This document shows, one piece after another, positions 7,532 to 16,675 of a stretch of 48,606 nt of DNA. A model generated the notes under the pieces. It was not told the origin of the DNA and ran no database searches. It was given only the letters and a program-made list of their open reading frames with translations. The stretch comes from Candidatus Zixiibacteriota bacterium (GTDB lineage Bacteria > Zixibacteria > MSB-5A5 > UM-FILTER-46-8). The translations under genes and the position numbers were made by a program. The stretch covers positions 1-48,606 of the forward strand of contig WJIJ01000147.1 of NCBI GenBank assembly GCA_014730345.1, written 5' to 3'. Every line of letters begins with the position of its first letter. Position 1 is the stretch's first letter.

Positions 7532-8977
7532 TTAAAACCGGTGGGTAATCGATATGAAGCTGGCAAACAGGTCCATATTGTAAACACCCGGGTGGTTGTC
7601 ATATTCTCCGTCATTGTTCGCGTCTGTGTATCCCGACGCCGGTATATTCCGTTCACTGAACTTTATATATTCGAAGTTATAATCGATCCTTATGGTACCC
7701 AAGTCATATCCGAAGCCGGCATTGAAACTGTTCTTGTTTCCTATGTCGGGAATCGTCGGGGTGAATGTCTCATCCGGTATCGGCGAAGGATCGTTGAAAT
7801 AACCCAACCGGAAAGCCAGTTTCTCGGAGTAAATATATTCAAGACCAAGCGAAAAACGGACCGTGGATTCCCATTCGGTGTAAATTGTATCATCCTCGAT
7901 ATTACTGAAAATGGGAAGTGGATGATTTCCCGCGAGGTCGATAGGCACATAGTCCAAGCGCGCCCAATCGGTGTAATTCACATCGAACGCCAGTTTCAAT
8001 TTTTCGCTGAACTGGTACGATATACCTATCCCATAATCGGCGGGAAGCTTCAAGTCGGCCTCGGCGCTGGGCGAGGCGGTGTAAACCGCTCCCTGGAATA
8101 ACAGCGCTGTTGCCGAGTCGGTCGCGGTCCCCTGGTTATATAAGTAGCGCGCAAGTATAGTGTCGTATGGGGTGTAAGTGTAAAGGTCCGCGGTTCCCTC
8201 CAGTTTTATGGTTACCGGCGAACGATACGCCAAACCGACGGTCAACCTGTCATTCATCTTGAACAGGAATCCGGCGTTGCCGCCAACGCCCCATCCATCA
8301 CCATTCAAATCACTATCAGTGTATAATTTGTTGTGATTATCAGGAAGTTCAGTACTGATAAAGCTCCAGCTGGTTTGCCTCAGGCGGATATCACCCTTCT
8401 GGATGGACGCGCCCAATCCGAAATAAAGTTTATCCTCGACCAATTCCCTGGAGATTGTCGGGTGGATATCAAGAACATAGAAATCGCTTCGATGATTCAA
8501 CTCGGGGTAGACATCGTTCAAATCATACCCCGCCGGTAAATCCATAATGTCCCATTCGGCTCCCGTACCGAAAGGAACGTACATCCCCACTCCCAGGGTC
8601 CATCCTTTGAAATTCGGCAGACGGAAAAACCCGGAGAAACTCGGGAAAACGAAATCCTTGTCCTTGGTATACCACTTGGTGCCGTTTTTGTAACCGAGCA
8701 CATCGTAACCGGAAAGAGTTATATCCGGGGTATACTCGGACCTGGGGGTAATAACCGTTAATGTGGCATTTAACTCGGACTCCTCAAAAGTGGCCAATCC
8801 TGCCGGATTCCAGTAACAAGCGGACCAGTCATCGGCAACGCCTCTGAAAGCACCGCCCATACTGATAGCTCTGCCGCCCACGCCCGAAAGAGCTAAACCT
8901 CCGGCGTATGCTTCGCATCCGATCAACGCCACCAACACTGCTGATATAAAGAACAGTTTTAGCAACTTCCTCAACAT
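7532..8977 (-). CDS. FadL/OmpP1/TodX-family outer-membrane transport protein
   Basis: 481 residues. A signal peptide (MLRKLLKLFFISAVLVALIG...) is followed by the characteristic FadL N-terminus GGLALSGVGGRAISMGGAFRGVADDWSACYWNPAGLA. Alternating strands then form a beta-barrel, and the last residue is Phe after FISITHRF, the usual C-terminal outer-membrane signature. Family members move hydrophobic molecules such as long-chain fatty acids or aromatics across the outer membrane. The substrate is unknown here. A secreted esterase follows by 10 bases, so the pair may release and import a hydrophobic product; that link is inference. Confidence 0.9.
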   Translation of the reverse strand: MLRKLLKLFFISAVLVALIGCEAYAGGLALSGVGGRAISMGGAFRGVADDWSACYWNPAGLATFEESELNATLTVITPRSEYTPDITLSGYDVLGYKNGTKWYTKDKDFVFPSFSGFFRLPNFKGWTLGVGMYVPFGTGAEWDIMDLPAGYDLNDVYPELNHRSDFYVLDIHPTISRELVEDKLYFGLGASIQKGDIRLRQTSWSFISTELPDNHNKLYTDSDLNGDGWGVGGNAGFLFKMNDRLTVGLAYRSPVTIKLEGTADLYTYTPYDTILARYLYNQGTATDSATALLFQGAVYTASPSAEADLKLPADYGIGISYQFSEKLKLAFDVNYTDWARLDYVPIDLAGNHPLPIFSNIEDDTIYTEWESTVRFSLGLEYIYSEKLAFRLGYFNDPSPIPDETFTPTIPDIGNKNSFNAGFGYDLGTIRIDYNFEYIKFSERNIPASGYTDANNDGEYDNHPGVYNMDLFASFISITHRF

Positions 8978-9129
8978 TACACACTCCTGCTAAATTATAA
9001 ATTACTTATTTCCAATCCGAACAACTCTAAATAAAGGAAAATCAAACGACTCCTTAGCTCCCGTTAAGGGTTTTCGCCGCTTAATATAACATTCCCCGCT
9101 CCGGAGCACAATTTCTTTATTAATAATAT

Positions 9130-9870
9130 TTAAGTTTTTCCTTCTATCTCTTTTAACAATATTTTCGCTTCTTCTATGTATTTTTCATCGATAGGCCTTA
9201 TTGGTTCAAGATTCAATACGTAGTAGAAATGATGCCGGGCTTCCGGATATTTCTTCAATGCCATATATGTCTTGCCTATCTCCAAATGATGATTAATCAA
9301 TTGAGGATTAATTTCAAGAGCTTTTTTAAAATATTTTGCTGACTCCTCGCGGTCGGCTTCGCCGAGCCCGAGAGGCCCCCTTATCAATTTCGGCTTCCCG
9401 GCAACCTCCCGATGCCACCTGCCAAGTATATGCAACGCCCCATCATGCGCCGGATCGATCTCCAGAGCCGCATCGGTTTCCCGCTTGACTTCCTTGGCCA
9501 ACCCGATGGAACTGAATATCCCCTTGAACAATGCTATCCTGCCGACCGTGCGGGCTACCTGGAAATGCACCTCGGCGTTATCCGGGTTTAACTGCTCGGA
9601 ACGCTTGAGCAACTGGTACGCCTCTTCGTAAATCTCAAGTTGCTTATCCCGGGGCTGGAGTTCGCCTATATCGGTAAGGCACTTACCGGCTTTGAGATAT
9701 AATTCCGCGTCGGTAGTATCACTCTTGAGGTGTTCACGGTATATCTCCAAAGCGTCATTGTAATAATACTTATTGTAAAGGCTGTCCGCTTCCGCCAGGT
9801 CTCCGCAAAATGCCCAAACGGGCGTGAAGGCGAAAAGCAAAACGAGATATGTGGTTATTCGGTAATACAT
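9130..9870 (-). CDS. TPR-repeat protein, exported, RMDN-like
   Basis: 246 residues. A signal peptide (about 1-22, ending VWAFC) is followed by tandem tetratricopeptide repeats: ADSLYNKYYYNDALEIYREHLKS, AYQLLKRSEQLNPDNAEVHFQVAR, SAKYFKKALEINPQLINHHLEIGKTY and KYPEARHHFYYVLNLEP. The segment DAALEIDPAHDGALHILGRWHREVA resembles the core of the eukaryotic RMDN/FAM82 family and its bacterial relatives; this is from memory of the pattern. It probably works as a periplasmic scaffold. It is not obviously in an operon with its neighbours. Confidence 0.75.
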   Translation of the reverse strand: MYYRITTYLVLLFAFTPVWAFCGDLAEADSLYNKYYYNDALEIYREHLKSDTTDAELYLKAGKCLTDIGELQPRDKQLEIYEEAYQLLKRSEQLNPDNAEVHFQVARTVGRIALFKGIFSSIGLAKEVKRETDAALEIDPAHDGALHILGRWHREVAGKPKLIRGPLGLGEADREESAKYFKKALEINPQLINHHLEIGKTYMALKKYPEARHHFYYVLNLEPIRPIDEKYIEEAKILLKEIEGKT

Positions 9871-10012
9871 TATTTAATCATCCGCTGGCCGGGAACCGGT
9901 AATTATTATCGGATAAAACTTTACCAAGTTATGAAATTAACAGTATGAGTGTCAAATGTTTTTTACGGAAGTATAAGAGTATCAGCCAATACCCCGTGTG
10001 CAAAAGCCTTAC

Positions 10013-10041
10013 TTGACTATTACATTAAATTCAAATATATT
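10013..10041 (+). promoter_or_regulatory. Promoter of the MscS-type channel gene
   Basis: TTGACT (10013-10018), 17 bases, TATATT (10036-10041): close to the sigma-70 consensus. It is 26 bases before ATG 10068. The same spacing and identical -10 recur before the subtilase gene. Confidence 0.65.
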
Positions 10042-10067
10042 ATCGTTTTACGAAAGATTGATAACCT

Positions 10068-11138
10068 ATGGAAATACTGACGAGGTTCGCCCAGGAGCTA
10101 TATACCTTCCTTCCCGCGCTCATAGCGGTTATTTCAGTAGTTATTATAATAATACTTACGAGGTTTATTCTCAATAAACGCTACTCGGGCTCCCCCGGGC
10201 ACCAGTTCCGTCTTCAATTGATCATCCTTCTGCTTTCCTTTGCCGGGTTGATTATAGTAATACTTTCCCTGCCCATCAGCGAAGGCACCACCGGACAGTT
10301 ATTGAGCCTCATCGGTATCCTCCTCAGCGCGGCAATTGCCTTATCGGCAACGACCTTCGTGGGGAATATCATGGCGGGACTGATGCAGAGGGCCGTGGGA
10401 AGTTTCCGCCCGGGAGATTTTATCCGCGTGGGCGACTATTTCGGGCGGGTTACCGATGTAGGCCTGTTTCACGTGGAAATCCAGACCGAGGACCGGGATT
10501 TAACCACAATGCCCAATCTCTACCTGGCCACCAATCCGGTAAAGGTAATCCGCTCATCGGGAACATTGGTTACCGCCGAAGTATCCCTCGGATATGACGT
10601 TCCCTATCCCCGAATCAAAGAATGTCTACTCTCCGCGGCGGGCGAAACGGAGCTGGAAGACCCATTCGTTCACATTATTAAACTTGGCGATTATTCAATC
10701 ACCTACCGTATCGCCGGGCTTCTAAACGATGTCAAGCACCTGCTTTCCAAACGTTCACAATTGAAAGAAAAAATCCTGGACAACCTTCATGGCGCGGGTA
10801 TCGAAATCGTATCGCCGAGTTTTATGAATCAAAGAGCTGTTGGGGACAAAGTTTTCATACCCGAGAAACCATCGTCCACCACAAAGGAACCTGAAGAGCA
10901 CAAACCGGCGGAGAAGATTATCTTCGACAAAGCCGAAGAAGCGGAATCAATTGAGAAGCTCAGGGACCGCCACGGGGAATTACAGAAGGAAATCGAGGAA
11001 CTTAAAACTCAAATCGGGGCGGAAAAGGAAAAGGAGAAAAGGTCGCGCCTTGAAGACCAGCTTAACCTTTCCAAAAAACGGGCGGAACAACTTTCGGATT
11101 ACATCAAGAAAAAACAGACCGAGGACCCGCCGAAGTGA
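10068..11138 (+). CDS. MscS-family mechanosensitive channel with C-terminal coiled coil
   Basis: 356 residues. Three membrane helices occur at about 15-38, 49-70 and 76-110; the third is the Gly/Ala-rich pore helix (SLIGILLSAAIALSATTFVGNIMAGLMQRAVGSF). The MscS beta-domain follows with FRPGDFIRVGDYFGRVTDVGLFHVEIQTEDRDLTTMPNLYLATNPV. Residues from about 284 are highly charged (EKLRDRHGELQKEIEELKTQ...) and predicted to be coiled coil, an extension not found in minimal MscS. The role is pressure release or ion flow at the inner membrane. It is a single gene with its own promoter and no operon partner. Confidence 0.9.
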   Translation: MEILTRFAQELYTFLPALIAVISVVIIIILTRFILNKRYSGSPGHQFRLQLIILLLSFAGLIIVILSLPISEGTTGQLLSLIGILLSAAIALSATTFVGNIMAGLMQRAVGSFRPGDFIRVGDYFGRVTDVGLFHVEIQTEDRDLTTMPNLYLATNPVKVIRSSGTLVTAEVSLGYDVPYPRIKECLLSAAGETELEDPFVHIIKLGDYSITYRIAGLLNDVKHLLSKRSQLKEKILDNLHGAGIEIVSPSFMNQRAVGDKVFIPEKPSSTTKEPEEHKPAEKIIFDKAEEAESIEKLRDRHGELQKEIEELKTQIGAEKEKEKRSRLEDQLNLSKKRAEQLSDYIKKKQTEDPPK

Positions 11139-11167
11139 TACTCTTTTGATATCTTTGATTCCGGTAA

Positions 11168-11281
11168 TTACTCATAATCAGTGAGCAATATTTTGAAACC
11201 ACATGGCACGAATTCTCCATGCGCGCTGTAAGCAAAACCGTAGTAATCATCGAATATGTCGAACTCGACATAACTGTACGG
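11168..11281 (-). pseudogene. Severed C-terminal segment of the upstream lipoprotein
   Basis: Downstream of the TGA at 11282-11284 the same frame stays open for 37 codons to a TAA. It reads PYSYVEFDIFDDYYGFAY...GFKILLTDYE. The neighbouring paralogue ends, uninterrupted, with GPFCYTSFDIVDDYYGFAL...GFRILRTDY. The TGA replaces a Gly codon (GGG in the paralogue), so a one-base change of GGA to TGA would explain it. The conserved tail has not decayed, so the event is recent, or a sequencing error, or readthrough occurs. Confidence 0.8.
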
Positions 11282-12511
11282 TCAGGTATAGGAAGAACCT
11301 ACTTCACGGATATTCTGAATATTCCTAATATCGAAGGTAGTGATATAACAGTCATTAACAATATATAGATAATTACAGGAAACCTCAAGATCATAGGAGT
11401 TTATACTTAATTCATTGACCTTTACAGGATTAGTCGGATTTGTATTATCGTATATATAAGTTTTAGATAAGCAACTCATAAAAAGTAAATTCCCTCTTGT
11501 TTCGACCCCCGTTGCGGTTTCGTCGATCTCAATTGTATGTTCCAAAACTGGATTCGATGGATCCTCTATATCCAATATTTCGACCTTCTTCCATCCCGGG
11601 AGATAAACTTTATCGCCGACGGGATAAGTTTTCATAACCTCGAGAGCTGTTCTATAAGTGCTTTCGAGACTGAATTGGCCGTTTTCATCAATATGGAATA
11701 TTTGTAATATGTTACCGTCATATCCACCATCCAGGATTGCCAAAAGATATTCTCCATGCTTACAAATGGAATGAACATATAAGGTTTGGTCATTTATCAC
11801 CTCCCTGCAATCGCCCGCGTATACAGGTTGGTATGGATTTGAAATATCAAGAGATACTACGGTGTATTCGGGAAACTGCCATCGGCCCCAGCTCCTTCCA
11901 ACATATAAATAAACATATTTATCATCCGCGCACACATCATAGCATACAACCTTCATTTCTTCTTTAAAAAGAGGAATAGGATTTCTTAAATCAGCGGTTT
12001 CATATATTGATAAACCTCCTGATCCTCTCAGTAGATACAGGTAATCACCATAGACATGATAACCGAATACGCCACCATACTCATCATTATTAACTTCCCA
12101 GATAATCTTAAATGAGTGCTCCCTCACTGAAAAACTCCAGGTCTCGCCGATGTGAACATTACCTTCATTATCCAAAGCTTCGATTTTCCAGTAGTATGCG
12201 TTATCATATTGAATTAAATCGGAAGCTTCAAAATAGTTCTCCTCTAATCCTTCAGCAACCAGTTCTAAATTAGCGCTGTCATTCCCGAAGTACAGGTCGT
12301 AACTATAATTTCTGGATAAATCCTGGTTTTGATGACCCCAGTAAAGAATCTGGTCTGGCGTATTGATTACCGCTTTATCATCCGGTGATGGATACGAAGG
12401 CGGGTTATGAACAGGGCTGGGTTCAAACAGGATTTCACCAGAACAACCGATAAATACGCCCCCGACTAACACGAATAGCAGTACAGCCTTAGATATCAAA
12501 TTGTAATGCAT
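11282..12511 (-). CDS. Propeller lipoprotein with LVIVD-type repeats, prematurely stopped
   Basis: 409 residues. A lipoprotein signal ends in VFIGCSGE (Cys near 23). A linker NPPSYPSPDDKAVINTPDQ leads to a Fn3-like domain (about 45-125: YSYDLYFGNDSANLELVAEGL ... YYWKIEALDNEGNVHIGETWSFSV). Beta-propeller repeats follow with the LVIVD pattern, such as LSIYETADLRNPIPLF, VVSLDISNPYQPVYAGD, VEILDIEDPSNPVLEHT and TYIYDNTNPTNPVKVN. It is probably a surface or periplasmic protein of unknown binding role. It is the tandem duplicate of 12600-13937. It ends at a TGA inside the conserved C-terminus, about 37 residues short. Confidence 0.8.
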   Translation of the reverse strand: MHYNLISKAVLLFVLVGGVFIGCSGEILFEPSPVHNPPSYPSPDDKAVINTPDQILYWGHQNQDLSRNYSYDLYFGNDSANLELVAEGLEENYFEASDLIQYDNAYYWKIEALDNEGNVHIGETWSFSVREHSFKIIWEVNNDEYGGVFGYHVYGDYLYLLRGSGGLSIYETADLRNPIPLFKEEMKVVCYDVCADDKYVYLYVGRSWGRWQFPEYTVVSLDISNPYQPVYAGDCREVINDQTLYVHSICKHGEYLLAILDGGYDGNILQIFHIDENGQFSLESTYRTALEVMKTYPVGDKVYLPGWKKVEILDIEDPSNPVLEHTIEIDETATGVETRGNLLFMSCLSKTYIYDNTNPTNPVKVNELSINSYDLEVSCNYLYIVNDCYITTFDIRNIQNIREVGSSYT

Positions 12512-12599
12512 ACAGACCTCCTCGGCACAGCATAATACTAATTATATCTTCCTTTTGAAATACTTTCATTTCACAGCGACAATATAGGCGCTTTAAAAA

Positions 12600-13937
12600 T
12601 CAATAATCCGTCCTCAAAATTCTGAAACCGTACGCGACATTGAATCCGCCGGGGCTTAGCGCGAACCCATAGTAATCATCCACTATATCAAAACTGGTGT
12701 AGCAAAATGGCCCCGTGTAGAAATCTCCTACTTCACGTATCGCCTGAGTATCCCTGATATCGTAGGTCTTGATATAGTTGTAACTCGTTATGTAAAGGTA
12801 ATCGCCGGTAACGTCCATATCATATATCGTCGCCGGATCCTCATGAATCATCTCCGGTAGATTAATGTTCGAAATGTCGTATATGTATAATCCCTTGTTA
12901 GTTGCGGTGAAAAGCAAGCCGTCCTTAACCTTAACCTCCCAGATATCATTCGCGGGAATTGAAATCGAGGATATATTGAACGGATTTGACACATCGGTTA
13001 TATCCAAAATTTTTATACTACCCTCGCCATAAACAAACGCGTTATCAGCGTAAATGGTAATTCCATAAAGTTCCGTATCTTCTATGTATAAACCAGCGAG
13101 GTTGAACTGCCCGTTTTCATCAATCTCGAATATATATAACTCACTCGTAGAACCAATCACGACCACAAAAAGATAATCGCCAGATTTGCGCATATCTCCT
13201 ACAAAGGGTTTAAAACTGTTAATATACTCGGAGCAATCTCCCGCCAATTGCGGGTCATAAGGATTGGATATGTCCATTGAAACAATGGTATATCGAGGAA
13301 ATGAAGGGTTCGCTGAGGTCCTTTCAAGCCGGAGATACGCGAACTCATCATCCGCGCTGATAAGCTCGCACTCGATATTCAGATTTTCCTGGAATAAGGG
13401 AATACCTGTGCCTAAATCCGAAATATCATAAATCGAAAACCCCTGGTCTCCGCGGGCGAAGTAGGCAAAATCGCCGTTTATGCAGTAATCGAGAACTGCT
13501 CCATTATCAGTTTCCCTTAACTCCCAAAGCGCCTCGAAACCCGGATGTTCATCTACCGAAAACCGCCATAAATCGCCCTTATGGGTTTCGCCCTCATTAT
13601 CTCGAGCTTCAACTTTCCAATAGTAAACATTTTTAAACTGCAGTAATTCAGAAACATCAAAATATTTTTCATCGATATTTTCTGCTATTAGTTCCGGGTT
13701 CGCGCTGCCTGCGCCCAGATAGACATCATAGCGGTAATTCCTTCCCAGGTCGTTCATCTCATGACCCCAGTAAAGAACCTGATTGAGCGAACTGACCATA
13801 GACATATCATCAGGCGATGGATAAGCCGGCGGATTTTTCGCGGGACCTGGTTCGAAAGATAAATCATCGGAACAACCGATAAATACACTACCGATGAGTA
13901 TCGGTAATAGAAAAACCTTCAATAATTTTGTATGCAT
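12600..13937 (-). CDS. Propeller lipoprotein with LVIVD-type repeats (intact paralogue)
   Basis: 445 residues with the same architecture as its neighbour: lipobox VFIGCSDD, the NPPAYPSPDDMSMVSS linker, a Fn3-like domain ending in YYWKVEARDNEGETHKGDLWRFSV, then repeats FSIYDISDLGTGIPLF, IVSMDISNPYDPQLAGD, IKILDITDVSNPFNIS, LYIYDISNINLPEMI and IKTYDIRDTQAIREVGDFYT. The tail GPFCYTSFDIVDDYYGFAL...RILRTDY is complete. The function is unknown; propellers of this type often bind ligands or proteins at the cell surface. The gene lies 88 bases upstream of the truncated copy, so a shared transcript is possible. Confidence 0.8.
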   Translation of the reverse strand: MHTKLLKVFLLPILIGSVFIGCSDDLSFEPGPAKNPPAYPSPDDMSMVSSLNQVLYWGHEMNDLGRNYRYDVYLGAGSANPELIAENIDEKYFDVSELLQFKNVYYWKVEARDNEGETHKGDLWRFSVDEHPGFEALWELRETDNGAVLDYCINGDFAYFARGDQGFSIYDISDLGTGIPLFQENLNIECELISADDEFAYLRLERTSANPSFPRYTIVSMDISNPYDPQLAGDCSEYINSFKPFVGDMRKSGDYLFVVVIGSTSELYIFEIDENGQFNLAGLYIEDTELYGITIYADNAFVYGEGSIKILDITDVSNPFNISSISIPANDIWEVKVKDGLLFTATNKGLYIYDISNINLPEMIHEDPATIYDMDVTGDYLYITSYNYIKTYDIRDTQAIREVGDFYTGPFCYTSFDIVDDYYGFALSPGGFNVAYGFRILRTDY

Positions 13938-14082
13938 GCGGACCTCCTCAGCATGAGCTTACGCTTAATATACGTTAAATTCCATAAAAGTTACTACTTT
14001 TTTATCATATCCCTGTATAAAGACTGTTGCATTCGCTCCAAAGCTGGCGTATCCTTCTCAATTAAGCAAAAGGATTAACATT

Positions 14083-15198
14083 ATGCCGTCGGTTATCGGA
14101 ATAATATATCTTTTAACAGTGATAATTTATGTCATCCTGGCGGTATTGGTTATTGCCGGGAATACGCGGGAGAATGAGCTTTCCACTGAAAAACCTAAGG
14201 TATCAGTAATTGTCGCCGCCCGGGATGAAGAGGAAAATATCGCCGGTTGCGTCCGCTCGCTTTTAAATCAGGATTATCCCGCACATCTGCTGGAGATTGT
14301 GATTGTCAACGACCGCTCCGGGGATAATACATATTGGGAAGCGGAGAAAGCCATTGGCGGAAATGCCGGTATAAAATTGATAAACTCGCGTACTCCGCCG
14401 GAAAACTTAACCGGCAAACAGAATGCCATGAAAGCCGGTATCGAAAAATCATCCGGGGATATTATCCTCTCCACCGACGCGGACTGCGCTGTTCCCCCCG
14501 GTTGGATCTCATCGATGGTTAAGCATTTTAAAGACGATACCGGATTGGTAGCCGGTTTTTCCACGCCGGGATTTTCTGGATGGTTTTCGGCGTTGCAGGC
14601 GCTGGATCATATCTTCCTGCTTTCGGTAGCGTCCGGATTCGCCGGTATGGGAATCCCCCAGAGCTGTATCGGAAACAACATAGCTTTCCGGCGGGAGGCT
14701 TATGGGCAAATCGGCGGCTACGATGGTATCGGTTACACCGTAACCGAGGATGTGGGACTTCTCAAGAAAATCGTGAGCGAAACCGCCTGCAAAGCGGTTT
14801 TCAACCGCGAACAGGAAGCGCTGGTTAAAACCAAATCCGCGAACTCGTTTTCCGAACTTACCCGCCAGCGGATGCGCTGGCTTGTGGGCGGCTATTCCGC
14901 AAGCCCGTTAATGCTTCCGGTATTGACAATTACTTTTCTATCAATAGTTTTATCGGCGCTAACGATTGTATTATACATACCGGTCGGTATAACAACCCTT
15001 TGCGCTTTGGCCCTCATTCTATTCCTGGGGGCGAATTTATCGATACTTTTAAGCAACTATCATTTTACCGGCGCTTCGAAAGTTGCAATATGGTATTTAC
15101 CATACCAGTTGTTTTTCATTATATACAGTATTTATTTCGGCCTCCTCTTCGTTCTGGGAATCCGAAATGTTAAATGGAAAGGAAGAATTTACAGATAA
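14083..15198 (+). CDS. Membrane glycosyltransferase, family 2
   Basis: 371 residues. An N-terminal membrane helix (about 3-25) precedes the GT-A domain: VSVIVAARDEEENIAGCVRSLLNQDYP, IVNDRSGDNT, the metal-binding DADC motif near 132, TVTEDVGLLKK near 220 and RQRMRW (a QxxRW motif) near 261. Two or three further membrane helices form the C-terminus. This is a processive-type GT2 of inner-membrane topology, like those that make polysaccharides, glycolipids or carotenoid sugars. The substrate is not decidable. SD AAGGA precedes ATG 14083. A DUF202 gene follows after 13 bases. Confidence 0.85.
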   Translation: MPSVIGIIYLLTVIIYVILAVLVIAGNTRENELSTEKPKVSVIVAARDEEENIAGCVRSLLNQDYPAHLLEIVIVNDRSGDNTYWEAEKAIGGNAGIKLINSRTPPENLTGKQNAMKAGIEKSSGDIILSTDADCAVPPGWISSMVKHFKDDTGLVAGFSTPGFSGWFSALQALDHIFLLSVASGFAGMGIPQSCIGNNIAFRREAYGQIGGYDGIGYTVTEDVGLLKKIVSETACKAVFNREQEALVKTKSANSFSELTRQRMRWLVGGYSASPLMLPVLTITFLSIVLSALTIVLYIPVGITTLCALALILFLGANLSILLSNYHFTGASKVAIWYLPYQLFFIIYSIYFGLLFVLGIRNVKWKGRIYR

Positions 15199-15211
15199 AA
15201 AGGAGACACCT

Positions 15212-15535
15212 ATGGACGAAAAACAGCTAAACGGAAAGGATATCCCGCTTCTCGACAATTTAGCCGCCAACCGCACATTTCTGGCGAATGAACGGACATT
15301 CCTCTCGTTTTTGAGAACAGCGTTGACCATGTTTATCGCCGGGGCAACGTTTATAAAATTTTTCGATTCGGCTATCCTGACCTGGATTGGATGGGCGTTT
15401 ATTCCGGTGGCGGTATTTACTGCTGTTGCCGGGGCAGTGACCTACCACCGCATGAAATGCCGCATCCTAAAACTCGAGGGGATAATCGAGAATTGCCCGG
15501 GCATTATGAGAACTTTATTGCCCTGGTTAAGATAA
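15212..15535 (+). CDS. DUF202 (YidH-like) inner-membrane protein
   Basis: 107 residues from ATG 15212, which follows an AAAAGGAG SD; a longer frame reaches back into the glycosyltransferase gene but lacks an SD. The segment DNLAANRTFLANERTFLSFLRTALTMFIAGATFIKFF is the DUF202 signature (ERTFLAWxRT), followed by a second membrane helix (LTWIGWAFIPVAVFTAVAGAVTY) and a third weak hydrophobic stretch. Family function is not established. Only 13 bases separate it from the preceding glycosyltransferase, so they are co-transcribed. Confidence 0.85.
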   Translation: MDEKQLNGKDIPLLDNLAANRTFLANERTFLSFLRTALTMFIAGATFIKFFDSAILTWIGWAFIPVAVFTAVAGAVTYHRMKCRILKLEGIIENCPGIMRTLLPWLR

Positions 15536-15538
15536 AAA

Positions 15539-15955
15539 TTATTCGCCGATTATTTTGACCAGGATACGTTTTCGGCGCATCCCATCGAATTCGCCGTAGA
15601 ATATCTGTTCCCATGGACCGAAATCGAGTTTGCCATCAGTTACCGCGACAACTGCTTCCCTGCCCATTATAGTGCGTTTCAAATGAGCATCGGCATTGTC
15701 CTCGTGGGTATTATGCCGGTATTGCGAATGCGGTTTTTCCGGGGCGAGTTTCTCCAGCCAATCTTCATAATCCTGGTGGAGACCTGACTCATCATCGTTT
15801 ATGAACACCGAGGCGGTGATATGCATGGCGTTGCAGAGAACAAGACCTTCCCGGATACCGCTTTCCTGCAGACATTCCTCGACCTGGGAGGTGATATTTA
15901 TCAGCTGCCTTCTCTGGGAAACATTAAACCATAATTCCTTACGAAAACTTTTCAT
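15539..15955 (-). CDS. YjbQ/UPF0047 family protein
   Basis: 138 residues covering the whole UPF0047 family: [82 protein letters not shown]. The conserved His residues (MHITAS; YRHN; NADAHLK) form the expected metal or phosphate site. Family members have weak thiamine-phosphate synthase activity and an unclear real role. SD AGGAGG precedes the ATG. It lies 17 bases after the isochorismatase-like gene, so the two form an operon. Confidence 0.93.
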   Translation of the reverse strand: MKSFRKELWFNVSQRRQLINITSQVEECLQESGIREGLVLCNAMHITASVFINDDESGLHQDYEDWLEKLAPEKPHSQYRHNTHEDNADAHLKRTIMGREAVVAVTDGKLDFGPWEQIFYGEFDGMRRKRILVKIIGE

Positions 15956-15972
15956 TTATTATTCCTCCTGTG

Positions 15973-16512
15973 TTACTTCACTATTTTTATAACCTGTTTA
16001 AACTTGTCTCCTTGAGCAAGCTGGAGCATCTCGAAGAGCGCCATCTCCACGCAGGTCAGTTTCGCCCCTTCATCCCGCATACGGGTCAGGCCGATTTGAT
16101 AACTCGATTCGAATCGGGATGAAACCGCGTCGCCGAGAAGGTGAACCTCATATCCCTCTCGCAATAAGTCCATGGCAGTCTGATAGACGCAGACATGGGC
16201 CTCAATACCGGCGATGAGCGCCTGCTTGCGCCCGGTCGAACGCAGTTGTTCCATGAATTCTCCGTTGCCGCAACAACTGAAAGTGTTTTTAGCCAGGGGT
16301 TCCATGCCCTCCAGTTTCTCCGCGATTTCCGGGGAGGTAGCGCCCAGTTTCTCCGGTATCTGTTCATTCCATATTACGGGGATACCAAGAATTTTCGCGC
16401 CTTCTATCATCGTGCGTATATTCTTAAACAGATTTTCCTTATTATGCATCAGGGTCGCAAGCTTTCCCTGAATGTCTATCAGTACAAAAACGGCATTATC
16501 AGCTGTTAACAT
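15973..16512 (-). CDS. Isochorismatase-family cysteine hydrolase
   Basis: 179 residues of the YcaC-like subgroup. The catalytic triad is visible: Asp13 (VLIDIQGKL), Lys75 (PLAKNTFSCC) and Cys108 (GIEAHVCVYQTA). The cis-peptide region IEAHVC is intact. Such enzymes cleave amides or related bonds; the substrate is unknown. SD AAGGAG stands 7 bases before ATG 16512. It heads a two-gene operon with the YjbQ-like gene. Confidence 0.9.
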   Translation of the reverse strand: MLTADNAVFVLIDIQGKLATLMHNKENLFKNIRTMIEGAKILGIPVIWNEQIPEKLGATSPEIAEKLEGMEPLAKNTFSCCGNGEFMEQLRSTGRKQALIAGIEAHVCVYQTAMDLLREGYEVHLLGDAVSSRFESSYQIGLTRMRDEGAKLTCVEMALFEMLQLAQGDKFKQVIKIVK

Positions 16513-16630
16513 TATAACTCCTTGCTATTGATTTCGAACATCTTTCATTTACAGCCAACGGAACGCGCCGGCATCATGTTCCGAATTAAACGCCCAATAA
16601 ATAATCGAAGGCGTTTTCACGCAATAAAAA

Positions 16631-16654
16631 AAGCGCCCGACTTGCCGGGCGCTT
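16631..16654 (-). terminator. Rho-independent terminator of the roadblock/Wzi/PorV-like operon
   Basis: Arms AAGCGCCCG and CGGGCGCTT form a 9-base perfect stem with a 6-base loop, followed on the minus strand by a run of T. It lies 22 bases past the stop of the 16676-18226 gene. Confidence 0.9.
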
Positions 16655-16675
16655 AAACAATCAACACGTATTATC

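Noticed and set aside
7541-8101. 186-codon plus-strand frame inside the FadL-like gene
   Set aside because: Antisense to a barrel with clear family motifs; no recognisable domain or SD.
11282-11284. In-frame TGA as a selenocysteine codon or reassigned codon
   Set aside because: The paralogue has Gly there, other genes in the window end in TGA (for example at 860-862 and 11136-11138), and no SECIS-like hairpin was recognised directly after it. A nonsense change is simpler.
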